Shown here piece after piece: positions 8,231-16,389 of a stretch of DNA of 64,000 nt. A model generated the notes under the pieces. It was not told the origin of the DNA, ran no database searches, and worked only from the letters and a program-made list of their open reading frames with translations. The position numbers and the translations under genes were made by a program. The DNA comes from Trinickia caryophylli (GTDB lineage: Bacteria; Pseudomonadota; Gammaproteobacteria; Burkholderiales; Burkholderiaceae): positions 4,230,908 to 4,294,907 of the forward strand of contig NZ_CP139970.1 in NCBI RefSeq assembly GCF_034424545.1, given 5' to 3'. Each line of letters begins with the position of its first letter. The first letter of the stretch is position 1.

Positions 8231-9309
8231 CGGTCGGCTCCGCGCGTGTCGACGGTCACGATCGTGGAAAGGCCGGGGCGCAGCGTGCCGAGTACGGCAT
8301 CGGCATCGTCGAGCGCGATGCGCACCGGCACGCGTTGCACGATCCGCGTGAAGTTGCCCGTCGCGTTTTGCGGGGGAATCACGCTGAATACGGCGCCCGT
8401 CGCTGGCGCGAAACCGCGCACGACACCATGGAAGCACTTCGACGGCAGAATGTCCGCGCAGACCTTCGCGGGCTGCCCGGGCTTCATGTGCGTCAGTTGA
8501 TCTTCCTTGAAGTTCGCGTCCACCCACATGCCGCGCGCGGCGACAACCGACATCAATTGCGTGCCCGGCGTCACGTAGCTGCCGACGTGCGCGGCACGGT
8601 TGCCGACGTAGCCGTCGATCGGCGCCGTGAGCTCCGTGTAGCCGAGGTTCAGGTCCGCCTTGCGCAGTGTCGCGCCCGCGCGCTTGAGCGATGCGTCGGC
8701 CTCGGCGATCTTGCCGTCGAGCACCGCGATCTGCTGGCGTGCGGCGCGCAGTCGCGCCGTCGATGCGTCGAGCTGCGCCTTCGCCTGTTTGAGCGCCGCA
8801 TTCGAGCGCTCTTCGCTTTGCCGTGTGCCCGCTTCGGTGGCCACGAGCCTGCGGTAGCGCGCGGCGTCCGCCTGCGCGAAGCTGAGCGCGGCTGTCTTGT
8901 CGGCGACATCGGCGCTCGCCTGTTCGATCGCCGTTTGCTGCAAGGCGCGCTCGGCGGCGAGTTGCTCGCGCGTGGCGCGCATCTCTGCCTGGGTTGCCGT
9001 TGCCGCATCACGCTCTGCCTGGAAGTCGCTCTGATGCAGGCGCAGCAACGGCTGCCCCGCGTGTACGCGTTGGTTGTCCTCCACGAGCAGCTCCGAAACA
9101 TAGCCGGCGACATGCGGCGAGATCACGGTGATGTTGGCGCCGACATACGCATCGTCGGTCTTTTCGATGAAGCGGCCGGTGAGCCACCAGTAGACGCCAT
9201 ACGCGATGAGCGCGATCAGCAGCGCAATCACGACGGGCAGCACGAGCCTTGGGCGTTTGCGGGTAGTGCGGTCCACGGACACGGGCGCGTCGGAACGAAT
9301 GTCGCTCAC
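8227..9309 (-). CDS. EmrA-like periplasmic adaptor (HlyD/membrane fusion protein)
   Basis: 360 residues. Single N-terminal transmembrane helix at about 19-45, then the biotinyl-lipoyl half-motif (NITVISPHVAGYVSELLVEDNQRVHAGQPLLRL), a long coiled-coil hairpin rich in Ala, Gln and Arg (about 100-210), and the second lipoyl half (TELTAPIDGYVGNRAAHVGSYV). It bridges the MFS permease and the outer membrane factor. First gene of the efflux operon. The promoter should lie in the AT-rich stretch near 9380-9420, where TGATA-TTAC-TATCA (9387-9400) is a possible MarR site. Confidence 0.94.
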   Translation of the reverse strand: MSDIRSDAPVSVDRTTRKRPRLVLPVVIALLIALIAYGVYWWLTGRFIEKTDDAYVGANITVISPHVAGYVSELLVEDNQRVHAGQPLLRLHQSDFQAERDAATATQAEMRATREQLAAERALQQTAIEQASADVADKTAALSFAQADAARYRRLVATEAGTRQSEERSNAALKQAKAQLDASTARLRAARQQIAVLDGKIAEADASLKRAGATLRKADLNLGYTELTAPIDGYVGNRAAHVGSYVTPGTQLMSVVAARGMWVDANFKEDQLTHMKPGQPAKVCADILPSKCFHGVVRGFAPATGAVFSVIPPQNATGNFTRIVQRVPVRIALDDADAVLGTLRPGLSTIVTVDTRGADR

Positions 9310-9632
9310 CTGTCGAATCTCCTCTTGCGATTACGCGTTCGAAATGCGGGAAGCTCATGCCGCCGGACAGGCCGCTCCGCAACTTTTGATATTACTATCA
9401 TCATATAAAGAATCGTTGTCAAGCAAGGCCTGCGCGCGGGGGGGCGGTTGCGGGGCGAAACAGAAAAGGAAACGGAAAAGGAAAAGGAAAACGCGGACGC
9501 GGGGCGGAGGCGGGCCGCGGGCACGACGCGCCGCGGGCGGCACTCACGCACGAGCGCGCGGCATCCGCTCGGGCATGCAGGCCGGTCGACGCAGCGAACC
9601 GGCCTGCATGCGAGGACGCGAGGCGTAACGCG
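9310..9632. other. Intergenic region between efflux and polyyne operons
   Basis: No gene. It holds the likely emrA promoter (an AT-rich patch at 9380-9420 with the inverted repeat TGATA/TATCA at 9387-9400), a purine-rich GGAAAA-type tract at about 9460-9490, and the strong hairpin at 9574-9610. Confidence 0.6.
9574..9610. terminator. 13-bp hairpin after the polyyne operon
   Basis: CATGCAGGCCGGT (9574-9586) and its exact complement (9598-9610) around an 11-base loop, 23 bases beyond the P450 stop. No T-tract follows on the minus strand, so it may be a non-canonical terminator or an mRNA 3'-end stabiliser for the operon. Confidence 0.5.
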
Positions 9633-10829
9633 CTACCAGGTCGCGAGCAGCGAATCGACGCCGCGCAGCGCATTGTTGCGCCGGTAGTTCAGCGTATCGA
9701 CGTTGGTGAGCTGCAACTTCGGCAGGCGTTCGAACAGCGTTTCGAGGGCCGCTACGATTTCGAGCGTCGCCAGCCTCGCACCAAGGCAATAATGCAGCCC
9801 GTTGCCGAACGACAGGGGGCGCACACCCTCGCGATCGATCTTGAGCGTGTTCGGATCGTCGAACTGCTTCGGGTCGCGATTGCCACCGCCCAGGAACACG
9901 CAGACAAGGTCGCCACGCTGCAGCTCGTGACCGTCGATTTCGAGGTCTTCGAGGGCGACGCGCTGCGCGATCAGCACCGAACTATCGTAGCGCAGGCACT
10001 CGTTCACCACGGCTGGCAAAATCGCCGGGTCCGTTTTGGCGCGTGCGAACGCATCGGGGTGGTGATGCAGTGCGATCAGCGAGTTGCCGATCATGTTCTC
10101 GGTTGTTTCATGACCGGCGACGAAGAGGAAACACAGGTTCGCGACGATTTCGTCGTCGCTGAGCCGCTCGCCGTCTTCCTCCGCGAGAATCATCTGGGAG
10201 ATCAGGTCGTCGCCAGGCTGCCTGCGGCGCTCGGCCAGCACGCGGCCGAAATAGGCCTCCAGTTCCAACGCCGATTGTTTCGCGACTTCGAGCTGCTCGG
10301 CATTGAGCGGAGTCACGTTGAGTGCGCCGGCCGCATTGTCGGCAGCCTTTTTGAACATCGCGGCGTCCTCGAGCGGCACGTCGAGAATCGTGCAGATGGT
10401 TTGCATCGGCAGAAGGAATGCAAAGCCGCTGACGAGATCTCCTTGCGGCTCGCGCGCGAGCTTGTCGATGAGCCGGTTCGAGATCGTGTATGACGCTTCG
10501 CGAAACTTTTCGACCTGCCGTGCGTTGAACGACTTCATGATGAGCGCACGCAGATGCGTGTGCTTCGGCGGATTAAGGCCCGGCAGCATCGAGCGGAACG
10601 TGCGAAACGGCGGCTGATCGATCACGCCTTCGCCATAGCGTGCCTTCACCGCTTCGACGATGCCCTTGCCGAACCGGCGATCGAGCAGCAGCTTTTCGCC
10701 GAACGCGTAATGCGCCGTCGCATAGAGTTTCGGCGCGAGCCTTACGAGTTCGCCTTCGTCCCGCATGGCATCGAAAATCGGGTACGGATTGGCGAAGTAC
10801 TCGGGTGTCGAAAGATCGCTGTATTGCAT
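9633..10829 (-). CDS. Cytochrome P450 of the polyyne cluster (CayG-like)
   Basis: 398 residues from ATG 10829 (AAGGA 11 bases upstream; a GTG at 10874 is a weaker choice). Soluble bacterial class I P450: I-helix AGHETT at 238-243, K-helix E277-C-L-R280, and heme loop FGNGLHYCLG with the iron-ligand Cys348. Last gene of the polyyne operon. In the caryoynencin cluster a P450 (CayG) hydroxylates the chain late in the pathway with allylic rearrangement. The same role is inferred here from cluster order, not from sequence alignment. No ferredoxin reductase is encoded nearby, so electrons must come from elsewhere, possibly with the cluster rubredoxin. Confidence 0.93.
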   Translation of the reverse strand: MQYSDLSTPEYFANPYPIFDAMRDEGELVRLAPKLYATAHYAFGEKLLLDRRFGKGIVEAVKARYGEGVIDQPPFRTFRSMLPGLNPPKHTHLRALIMKSFNARQVEKFREASYTISNRLIDKLAREPQGDLVSGFAFLLPMQTICTILDVPLEDAAMFKKAADNAAGALNVTPLNAEQLEVAKQSALELEAYFGRVLAERRRQPGDDLISQMILAEEDGERLSDDEIVANLCFLFVAGHETTENMIGNSLIALHHHPDAFARAKTDPAILPAVVNECLRYDSSVLIAQRVALEDLEIDGHELQRGDLVCVFLGGGNRDPKQFDDPNTLKIDREGVRPLSFGNGLHYCLGARLATLEIVAALETLFERLPKLQLTNVDTLNYRRNNALRGVDSLLATW

Positions 10830-10877
10830 GGGGGTTCGAGTCCTTTGATTGTGAACGGGAAGGGGACTGGGCACCGC

Positions 10878-11063
10878 TCAGATGCGAACCATCTCGAAGT
10901 CGCTCTTCGGCACGTCGCATTCGGGGCAGCGCCAGTCGTCGGGAATGTCTTCCCAGCGCGTGCCCGGTTCGATGCCGGCTTTCGGGTCGCCGGCCGCTTC
11001 GTCATACAGGTAGCCGCATATCAGGCACATCCATGTGCGGTATTCGATGGCGATGTCGGACAT
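10878..11063 (-). CDS. Rubredoxin of the polyyne cluster
   Basis: 61 residues with the four iron ligands in two knuckles: C13-L-I-C16-G-Y and C46-P-E-C49, joined by the family's [23 protein letters not shown] stretch. An AGGAG site precedes the ATG. It is a one-electron carrier and lies between the diiron protein gene (15 bases upstream) and the P450 (48 bases downstream). By analogy with AlkG serving the membrane diiron hydroxylase AlkB, it may feed electrons to the cluster desaturases, the ferritin-like protein or the P450. Confidence 0.95.
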   Translation of the reverse strand: MSDIAIEYRTWMCLICGYLYDEAAGDPKAGIEPGTRWEDIPDDWRCPECDVPKSDFEMVRI

Positions 11064-11078
11064 CTACGATTCTCCTCG

Positions 11079-11942
11079 TCAGCCGTGCAACGCGGGTTCC
11101 GCGTCCGCATCGACGGGGCTTTGGTTAAGTTGTTTGCGCAGGCGATGCAGATCCTTGAGCGTGAGCAGCGGGCACTCGAGAAGAATCGCCAGGTTGTGCA
11201 GAATGCGGTCCGCGACGCGGCTCTCCCATTCGCGGTCGAAATGAATTTGCGCGTCCAGCCAGTGGCTGAGCCATTCGGGGTCCGGAAGCCGGCTTTGCAC
11301 CGTATCGTTCGGAAAGAGCGACCGGTTGACATGCAGGTTCGTCGGGTGAATGGCCTTGGCCGAACGGTTGCCGCTCGCCATCAGCGTGCCGATCTTCGCG
11401 AACGCGCGGCGTGCATCGTCGCCATGGCGTTCGAGCGCGCGCCGCATGTACTTCAGGTAGGCGGCGGCGTGCCGCGCCTCGTCGCGCGAGATGAGCTCGT
11501 AGATCTGCCGGATCACCGGCTCCGTGTGCCATTGCGCGGCGCAGCGGTACCAGTGGTTGAGGCGGATTTCGCCGCCGAAATGCAGTGTCAGCGTCTCGAG
11601 TGCGGGTGCTGGATCGAACGGAAAGCGCACCGCGTGCAGTTCTTCCTCGCTTGGCGCGAGATCGGGGCGGAACCGCCGCAGATACTCGATCAGCACCAGC
11701 GAATGCTTCTGCTCCTCGTAAAACCAGATCGACATGAATGCCGAGAAATCGCTGTCGTCCTGGTTGTCGCGCAGGAACATCTCCGTAGCCGGCAGGGCGG
11801 CCCATTCGGTGATCGCGTTCATCTTGATCGAACGCGCCTGATCCTCCGAGAGCCGCCTCGGGTCGAAGCGATCCCAGGCGACGTCGCGCTGCATGTCCCA
11901 GCGCGCGCGCTCGAGACTCGTGAACAGTTCGGGATAGAGCAT
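11079..11942 (-). CDS. Ferritin-like diiron oxygenase/desaturase of the polyyne cluster
   Basis: 287 residues from ATG 11942 (GAGGAG upstream; an in-frame TTG 5 codons earlier is unlikely). Soluble four-helix-bundle diiron protein. Two ExxH ligand pairs are visible, E77-Q-K-H80 (in FYEEQKH) and E155-A-R-H158 (in RDEARHAA), with further carboxylates available at E46 or E54 and at E125. This spacing is that of the acyl-ACP desaturase / AurF / R2 superfamily. Within a polyyne operon it probably acts on the ACP-bound or released chain, for example as an extra desaturase or hydroxylase. The exact reaction cannot be told from sequence. Confidence 0.8.
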   Translation of the reverse strand: MLYPELFTSLERARWDMQRDVAWDRFDPRRLSEDQARSIKMNAITEWAALPATEMFLRDNQDDSDFSAFMSIWFYEEQKHSLVLIEYLRRFRPDLAPSEEELHAVRFPFDPAPALETLTLHFGGEIRLNHWYRCAAQWHTEPVIRQIYELISRDEARHAAAYLKYMRRALERHGDDARRAFAKIGTLMASGNRSAKAIHPTNLHVNRSLFPNDTVQSRLPDPEWLSHWLDAQIHFDREWESRVADRILHNLAILLECPLLTLKDLHRLRKQLNQSPVDADAEPALHG

Positions 11943-11953
11943 CGCCGCTCTCC

Positions 11954-12919
11954 TCAAGAATCGGCTCCGGAGGCCGCGCCAGTGCCTGCGCTCAGGAAGC
12001 CGGTCGTCCTTTCGAGCACATATGCGTCGGACAGAATGCGCACGTGACCGACCTTATCGATGCGCTCGAATGTCGTGTCCGGCAGCGCCGCCACGATGTT
12101 CTCCGCTTCGCAGATCGGCACGATCTTGTCGGCCGGGCTGTGCATCACGAGCATCTCTACCGCGAGTCCGCGACCGAGTGCGCCGATGTCCCAATGTTGC
12201 GGCGGCACACCGTTGCGGCGGTGCAGCTCCGCATACATTGCGCGCATCGTGCTCGGGCTCAACTGCAGAAAGCCGTTCGACCAGCGGTCGATGACGGCGG
12301 GTAGTGTGCACGGCGGTGCAAGCAGGACGAGCCGCGAGGGCGCCGCGGGGCCGAGCTCGGCGAGCGCGCCCGTGGATGCGATGCTGCCGAGCGAATGCGC
12401 GACGATTCCGTGCACTCCGCCGAGCGAGGCGATCGCGCCTTTCACCGCGTTCTTGAACGCGGTCATCGTCGTGACTGTCCCGGTGGACACGCCGTGCGCG
12501 GGAGCGTCGAACGCGGCCACGCGAAAGCCGGCTTTCACGAGCTTCGGCACGAAGGAGAACATCGTGCTGCTGTCGGCGCCCCAGCCGTGCACGAGCAGGA
12601 CGGTGCGCTCGGCGTTGCCCCATACGTGGCCGTGCGTCACGCCGTCGACACCTTCGATCGCAAAGCGTCGCGCACCGAGCGGCGTCACGTCCTTCGGCGG
12701 TTTCTTTCGATAGCCGCGCGTGTAGCCGAATACGTCGGTCGCGCGGCGCGCGGCCGCACGCGGCGAGACGGCGCTCAGGACGTCGACGTAGCCTTTCATG
12801 ACCCGCTGCCTGAACGGGAGCTGCGGCGGCGGGATCTGCGGCGGGACGGCGGCCGGCGCGGGCACGCTCACGTGGCCGGGCGCCGGGCGAAGAATGGACT
12901 GCTCTGTGGTATCGGACAT
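11954..12919 (-). CDS. Alpha/beta hydrolase, probable polyyne-releasing thioesterase (CayF-like)
   Basis: 321 residues from ATG 12919 (GGGGAAG upstream). Alpha/beta hydrolase fold with oxyanion motif HGWG (111-114), nucleophile Ser176 in IVAHSLGS, acid D264 (SPADKIVP) and H292 (VGHVRIL). The nucleophile elbow reads AHSLG instead of GxSxG. The first 40 residues are proline-rich and likely disordered. In polyyne clusters the gene after the third desaturase encodes the hydrolase that frees the fatty acid from ACP; that role is inferred from this position. Confidence 0.88.
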   Translation of the reverse strand: MSDTTEQSILRPAPGHVSVPAPAAVPPQIPPPQLPFRQRVMKGYVDVLSAVSPRAAARRATDVFGYTRGYRKKPPKDVTPLGARRFAIEGVDGVTHGHVWGNAERTVLLVHGWGADSSTMFSFVPKLVKAGFRVAAFDAPAHGVSTGTVTTMTAFKNAVKGAIASLGGVHGIVAHSLGSIASTGALAELGPAAPSRLVLLAPPCTLPAVIDRWSNGFLQLSPSTMRAMYAELHRRNGVPPQHWDIGALGRGLAVEMLVMHSPADKIVPICEAENIVAALPDTTFERIDKVGHVRILSDAYVLERTTGFLSAGTGAASGADS

Positions 12920-12944
12920 CGCGGCTTCCCCTGGCTGAATGACG

Positions 12945-14045
12945 TCAGACCGCTGCATCGGCCTTGGGCGGCGTCGGCGCAGCCGGCGTCGCGATGGTCT
13001 CGAACGACTGGTAATAGCCGTGCAGCGGATCGTAGAGGTGGCACGAGCGGATCACTTTCCAGACCTCGCCGGCCGTGAACGGCTTCTGGCGGATCGCCCC
13101 GGGATAGGCCTGCTTGAGCGCTTCGCGTGCTTTCGGCAGGTTGTAGAACGGGATCACCGGCACGACGTGGTGCGCCGTATGCACCGAAATGTTGTGCGTG
13201 AAAAAGTGCAGCCACTTCGGGTATTCGTAGTCGGTCGTCATCAACAGACGGCTTCCGTTCTGCGTCCAGTGCTCGCGCGTGAGGAACGGCAGATCATCCG
13301 AGATGTGATGCATCATCGTCGTCGTGCTGAACCACGCGTGGATGCCGAGCCACGGACCGAGAAAGTACAGAAAGAAGCCCTGCCAGCCGGTGAAGTAGAC
13401 GAGCGTCGGCAGGTAGACGACCGCGAACAGCAGCGTGACGGCGATCGAGCGGCGGACGTCGTTGCGCGCCTCGCGCTTCGGGAACATGCCCGGGCGGAAC
13501 CCGGAGTGCCGCTGATAGTTGACGGTGCCGAGCCAGAAAAGCCAACTGCGCGTGCTGCGATAGACGAACTTTTCCCATGGGCCCATGCGCCGGTATTGCT
13601 CCGGCAGCACAGGGCGCCAGTCGGTGTCCATCTCGAGGCTGTTCGTGTTGGCGTGATGCAGGTTATGCATGTGCCGCCAGCCGTGGAACGGATACAGCAG
13701 CGGGAAGAGCGAGATCTGGCCGAGGATGAAGTTGAACCGCCGGCTCTTCGAGAACGAGTTGTGGCCGCAGTCGTGCGCGATGCAAAAGAGCCCCCAGCCG
13801 CCGAGCCCGGCCGCGAGCCACAACGGAATGTAAAGTGCCCAGTGCGGCGCGTAGTACACGCCGACGACCGCGCCGACGTACAGCGCCGCGCTCGCGAAAA
13901 ATCCGAGCAGCCCGCGGGCCAGGCGCGGTTCGTACAGTTCGCGCGGGATGGCGTCGGCAAGCCGTTCGCCATCGAGTTCGTGAATCGCGTCGACGAACGC
14001 GCGGAAATGCTGCGTCTGCTGTCGGGGTAGCTGAATCGTTGCCAT
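12945..14045 (-). CDS. FAD2-type membrane fatty acid desaturase/acetylenase (CayE-like)
   Basis: 366 residues from ATG 14045. Integral membrane diiron desaturase of the delta-12 class. The three histidine boxes are H91-D-C-G-H95, H127-N-L-H130-H131 and H289-T-A-H-H293. Hydrophobic segments flank residues 45-90 and 200-240. This class includes plant acetylenases that turn double into triple bonds. In polyyne clusters the desaturase after the ACP gene is of this type and works with two delta-9-like partners. It lies 26 bases after acpP-like 14072-14395. Confidence 0.93.
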   Translation of the reverse strand: MATIQLPRQQTQHFRAFVDAIHELDGERLADAIPRELYEPRLARGLLGFFASAALYVGAVVGVYYAPHWALYIPLWLAAGLGGWGLFCIAHDCGHNSFSKSRRFNFILGQISLFPLLYPFHGWRHMHNLHHANTNSLEMDTDWRPVLPEQYRRMGPWEKFVYRSTRSWLFWLGTVNYQRHSGFRPGMFPKREARNDVRRSIAVTLLFAVVYLPTLVYFTGWQGFFLYFLGPWLGIHAWFSTTTMMHHISDDLPFLTREHWTQNGSRLLMTTDYEYPKWLHFFTHNISVHTAHHVVPVIPFYNLPKAREALKQAYPGAIRQKPFTAGEVWKVIRSCHLYDPLHGYYQSFETIATPAAPTPPKADAAV

Positions 14046-14071
14046 CGTATGTGCTCCTTGGGGCGTGCCGA

Positions 14072-14395
14072 CTACGCCTTGACTTCGGCGGAAGCGAGTT
14101 CGCTCGCGAGATACCGGGTGAGATCGTCGATGTTCTGGTATTCGAACAGCAGCGCCGGCGACAGACGCTGTTCGAGCAGCTTCTCGAGGTCTCCCGCGAC
14201 CTGCAGCGCGACGATGGAGTCGAGCCCATACGATTCGAACGAGCGAGCGGGGTCGATTTGCGACGAGGGCACGTCCAACTGCTTTGCGAGCCGCTCGACA
14301 AGCCACTTGTGCAGGTCGGCCTCGGTAATCGGCCCGGTTGCGCGCTTTTCCTCGGCGAGGCCGATCTTGCTGAACAGGCTCGAAATAAACGCCAT
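14072..14395 (-). CDS. Acyl carrier protein of the polyyne cluster (CayD-like)
   Basis: 107 residues. The phosphopantetheine site is Ser60 in SYGLDSIVAL, a type I PKS-like DSI motif rather than the DSL of fatty acid synthase ACP. The helical acidic core is extended by about 20 N-terminal residues. GGAG stands 8 bases before the ATG. It should carry the fatty acyl chain that the ligase loads and the three desaturases modify, as in jamABC, ttu and cay systems. Confidence 0.93.
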   Translation of the reverse strand: MAFISSLFSKIGLAEEKRATGPITEADLHKWLVERLAKQLDVPSSQIDPARSFESYGLDSIVALQVAGDLEKLLEQRLSPALLFEYQNIDDLTRYLASELASAEVKA

Positions 14396-14435
14396 GATGT
14401 GTACTCCGGTTGAGGTGACGAAACGGTTCGTGCGC

Positions 14436-15428
14436 TCAGGCAGCGTTGCGCCTGCGGACGCGGTCGATCATGTCGCGGCTCGGCGAGCGCAGCTCCCAGA
14501 CCACGCCGAGCTTGCCGAGCAGGGCGAGAATCCAGCCCGAGAGGTCCGGCTCCCACCAGCGCACGCCGTGGCGAAACCAGGCGGGGAACGCATGATGGTT
14601 GTTCTGGAGCCCCTCGCCGAATGTGAGAAACGCGACGATCCAGTTGTTCGTGCTGTGGTCGTTCGTGTCGAACGGCCGCGCGCCATAGCGATGGCAGATC
14701 GAGCCGACGCACCACGCGAACTGATTGGCAATGAACATTCGCGCAAAGCCTCCGAACACGAGGCCGGACAGTGCGCCGTGCCAGTTGCCGGTTGCGAAGC
14801 CGCCGATGCCGGCCGGAATCAGCAGGCCGAGTACGACCCAGTAGAAATAGGTCTGATTGAAGAAGAAGAGTGCGCGATCCTTCAGGATGTCCTGGGCGAA
14901 ATAGCTCCAGCTCGACATTTCCGGCGACATCATCCACGGCATGTGTGCATGCCAGAGCCCGCGCAACCGCTGGGCGCGGCTTTCTCCGCACAGATTCGGC
15001 GAATGCGGATCGCCGGGCCGGTCGCTGTATGTGTGATGACGACGATGCGTCGTGACCCAGAATAGAATCGGACCCTGTGCGGCCATCGAGCCGCAGATCA
15101 GGATCAGGGCCCTGAACCAGTTCGACGTCTTGAACGCGCGATGAGCGAGAAAGCGGTGGTAGCCGATGGATACGCCGGCCATGTGCAGCACGTACATGAC
15201 GGCGAAAAGCCATGCGTCGACCCACGTCGCCAATCCCACATAGAGCATCCATACGCCGGCGAGCGTGCCGGCGAACGGAATCGCCATGACGCCGAGTGCG
15301 GTCAACGCCTTGATACGTGCACCGCGCGCGTCGAGCACGCTGACGCCGCGCACGGGCGCGCTGTGGTCGGCCGGCGAGCCCTGGCCGGCCGGGTTCATCG
15401 GCAAATCTCCGGTTGACGGAATGTGCAT
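14436..15428 (-). CDS. Delta-9-type membrane desaturase, third box QNNHH (CayC-like)
   Basis: 330 residues from ATG 15428 (AGGAG 8 bases upstream). Acyl-CoA/acyl-ACP delta-9 desaturase family with HRFLAH (91-96), HRRHH (128-132) and WHAH (159-162). The third box reads QNNHH (275-279), Gln replacing the first His found in its neighbour. Four to five hydrophobic helices are visible. It forms a tandem pair with 15445-16374, 16 bases apart, which probably arose by an old duplication and then diverged. In polyyne clusters both members are needed with the FAD2-type enzyme to build the conjugated triple bonds. Confidence 0.92.
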   Translation of the reverse strand: MHIPSTGDLPMNPAGQGSPADHSAPVRGVSVLDARGARIKALTALGVMAIPFAGTLAGVWMLYVGLATWVDAWLFAVMYVLHMAGVSIGYHRFLAHRAFKTSNWFRALILICGSMAAQGPILFWVTTHRRHHTYSDRPGDPHSPNLCGESRAQRLRGLWHAHMPWMMSPEMSSWSYFAQDILKDRALFFFNQTYFYWVVLGLLIPAGIGGFATGNWHGALSGLVFGGFARMFIANQFAWCVGSICHRYGARPFDTNDHSTNNWIVAFLTFGEGLQNNHHAFPAWFRHGVRWWEPDLSGWILALLGKLGVVWELRSPSRDMIDRVRRRNAA

Positions 15429-15444
15429 GAGGGGGCTCCTGTGA

Positions 15445-16374
15445 TCACGATTGCGCGGCTTGCGCGGCGGGGCGTTCGGGGCGGCGCACGTCCCATACGA
15501 GGCCGAGCAGCGCGAGCAGCTCGATGAACGAGCCGGAAATGTCGAGCTGCCAGAAGTGCTGGCCGGTACGTGCGAGCGCCGGAAACGCGTGGTGGTTGTT
15601 GTGCCACCCGCCTCCGACAGCCGGCAGGGCGAGCCATGCGACATTGCGGCTCGCGTCTCGGGTGCGGTTCGGTCTCGGGCCGAAGCTGTGCGCAAACGAG
15701 TTGATTGCCCACGTGGCCTGGTCGACGAGAAATATCCGCATCAGCCCTCCCCACAGAAAACCCATCAAGGCGGAGTACGCAGTTCCGCCGATCAGCCAGC
15801 CGGCCGCCGCGGGAAGCGCGAGCCCGAGCGCGATCCAGGCGAAGTAGAGGCGGTTGAGTTGCACGATCCAGCGATCGCGCAGAAGGTCCGGCGTGAACTG
15901 GCTCCAGTTTTGGCGGCGCAGTGTGAAGAGCCACCCCACATGGGCGTGCCACATGCCGCGCAGCCGGCCGCGCAACCCGCTGCCATGCAGCCGCGGGGAG
16001 TGCGGGTCGCCTTCCTGATCGGTGAACGCATGGTGCATCCGATGCGTTGCCGCCCAGAACAGCACGGGACCTTGCGCGGCCATCGAGCCGAAGATCGCAA
16101 AGAGAGCGGTCACGATCGGCCCTGCCTTGAAAGCCTGGTGCGAGAAAAATCGATGCAGGCCCGCCTCGACGCCAAGCGCCGTGCACAGATACATCGATGC
16201 GAGCAGCCCGATCTCGAGCCGGCCGACCCCGTAGCGAATCGCAAGCGCCACCGTGGCGGCGGCACCGACGGTCGGGATGCCGACGGTGAGCCATGCGAGG
16301 CGGCGCTCGGTGATGCCGGTGCGATCGTCGAGCTGCACCGGGCGGGAAGACGCATGCGGATGCTGATGGTCCAT
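15445..16374 (-). CDS. Delta-9-type membrane desaturase with canonical boxes (CayB-like)
   Basis: 309 residues. Histidine boxes HRFFSH (74-79), HRMHH (111-115), WHAH (142-145) and HNNHH (258-262) are all intact, as in stearoyl-CoA desaturases and the alkyne-forming desaturase JamB. Hydrophobic helices lie at about 28-48, 53-70, 85-105 and 175-212. Second gene of the operon, 15 bases after the acyl-AMP ligase. It likely acts on the ACP-bound chain, placing the first double bond or turning it into the terminal alkyne. Confidence 0.92.
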   Translation of the reverse strand: MDHQHPHASSRPVQLDDRTGITERRLAWLTVGIPTVGAAATVALAIRYGVGRLEIGLLASMYLCTALGVEAGLHRFFSHQAFKAGPIVTALFAIFGSMAAQGPVLFWAATHRMHHAFTDQEGDPHSPRLHGSGLRGRLRGMWHAHVGWLFTLRRQNWSQFTPDLLRDRWIVQLNRLYFAWIALGLALPAAAGWLIGGTAYSALMGFLWGGLMRIFLVDQATWAINSFAHSFGPRPNRTRDASRNVAWLALPAVGGGWHNNHHAFPALARTGQHFWQLDISGSFIELLALLGLVWDVRRPERPAAQAAQS

Positions 16375-16389
16375 GGTGTCGTTTGCCTG

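Noticed and set aside
6638..8527. Longer start for the EmrB-like permease (629 residues)
   Set aside because: The first 99 residues would overlap emrA and do not look like a membrane protein; GTG 8230 overlaps the emrA stop and gives the family N terminus.
9455..9495. GGAAAA-rich tract as microsatellite or CRISPR-like repeat
   Set aside because: Irregular purine run without constant unit or spacers; no array structure.
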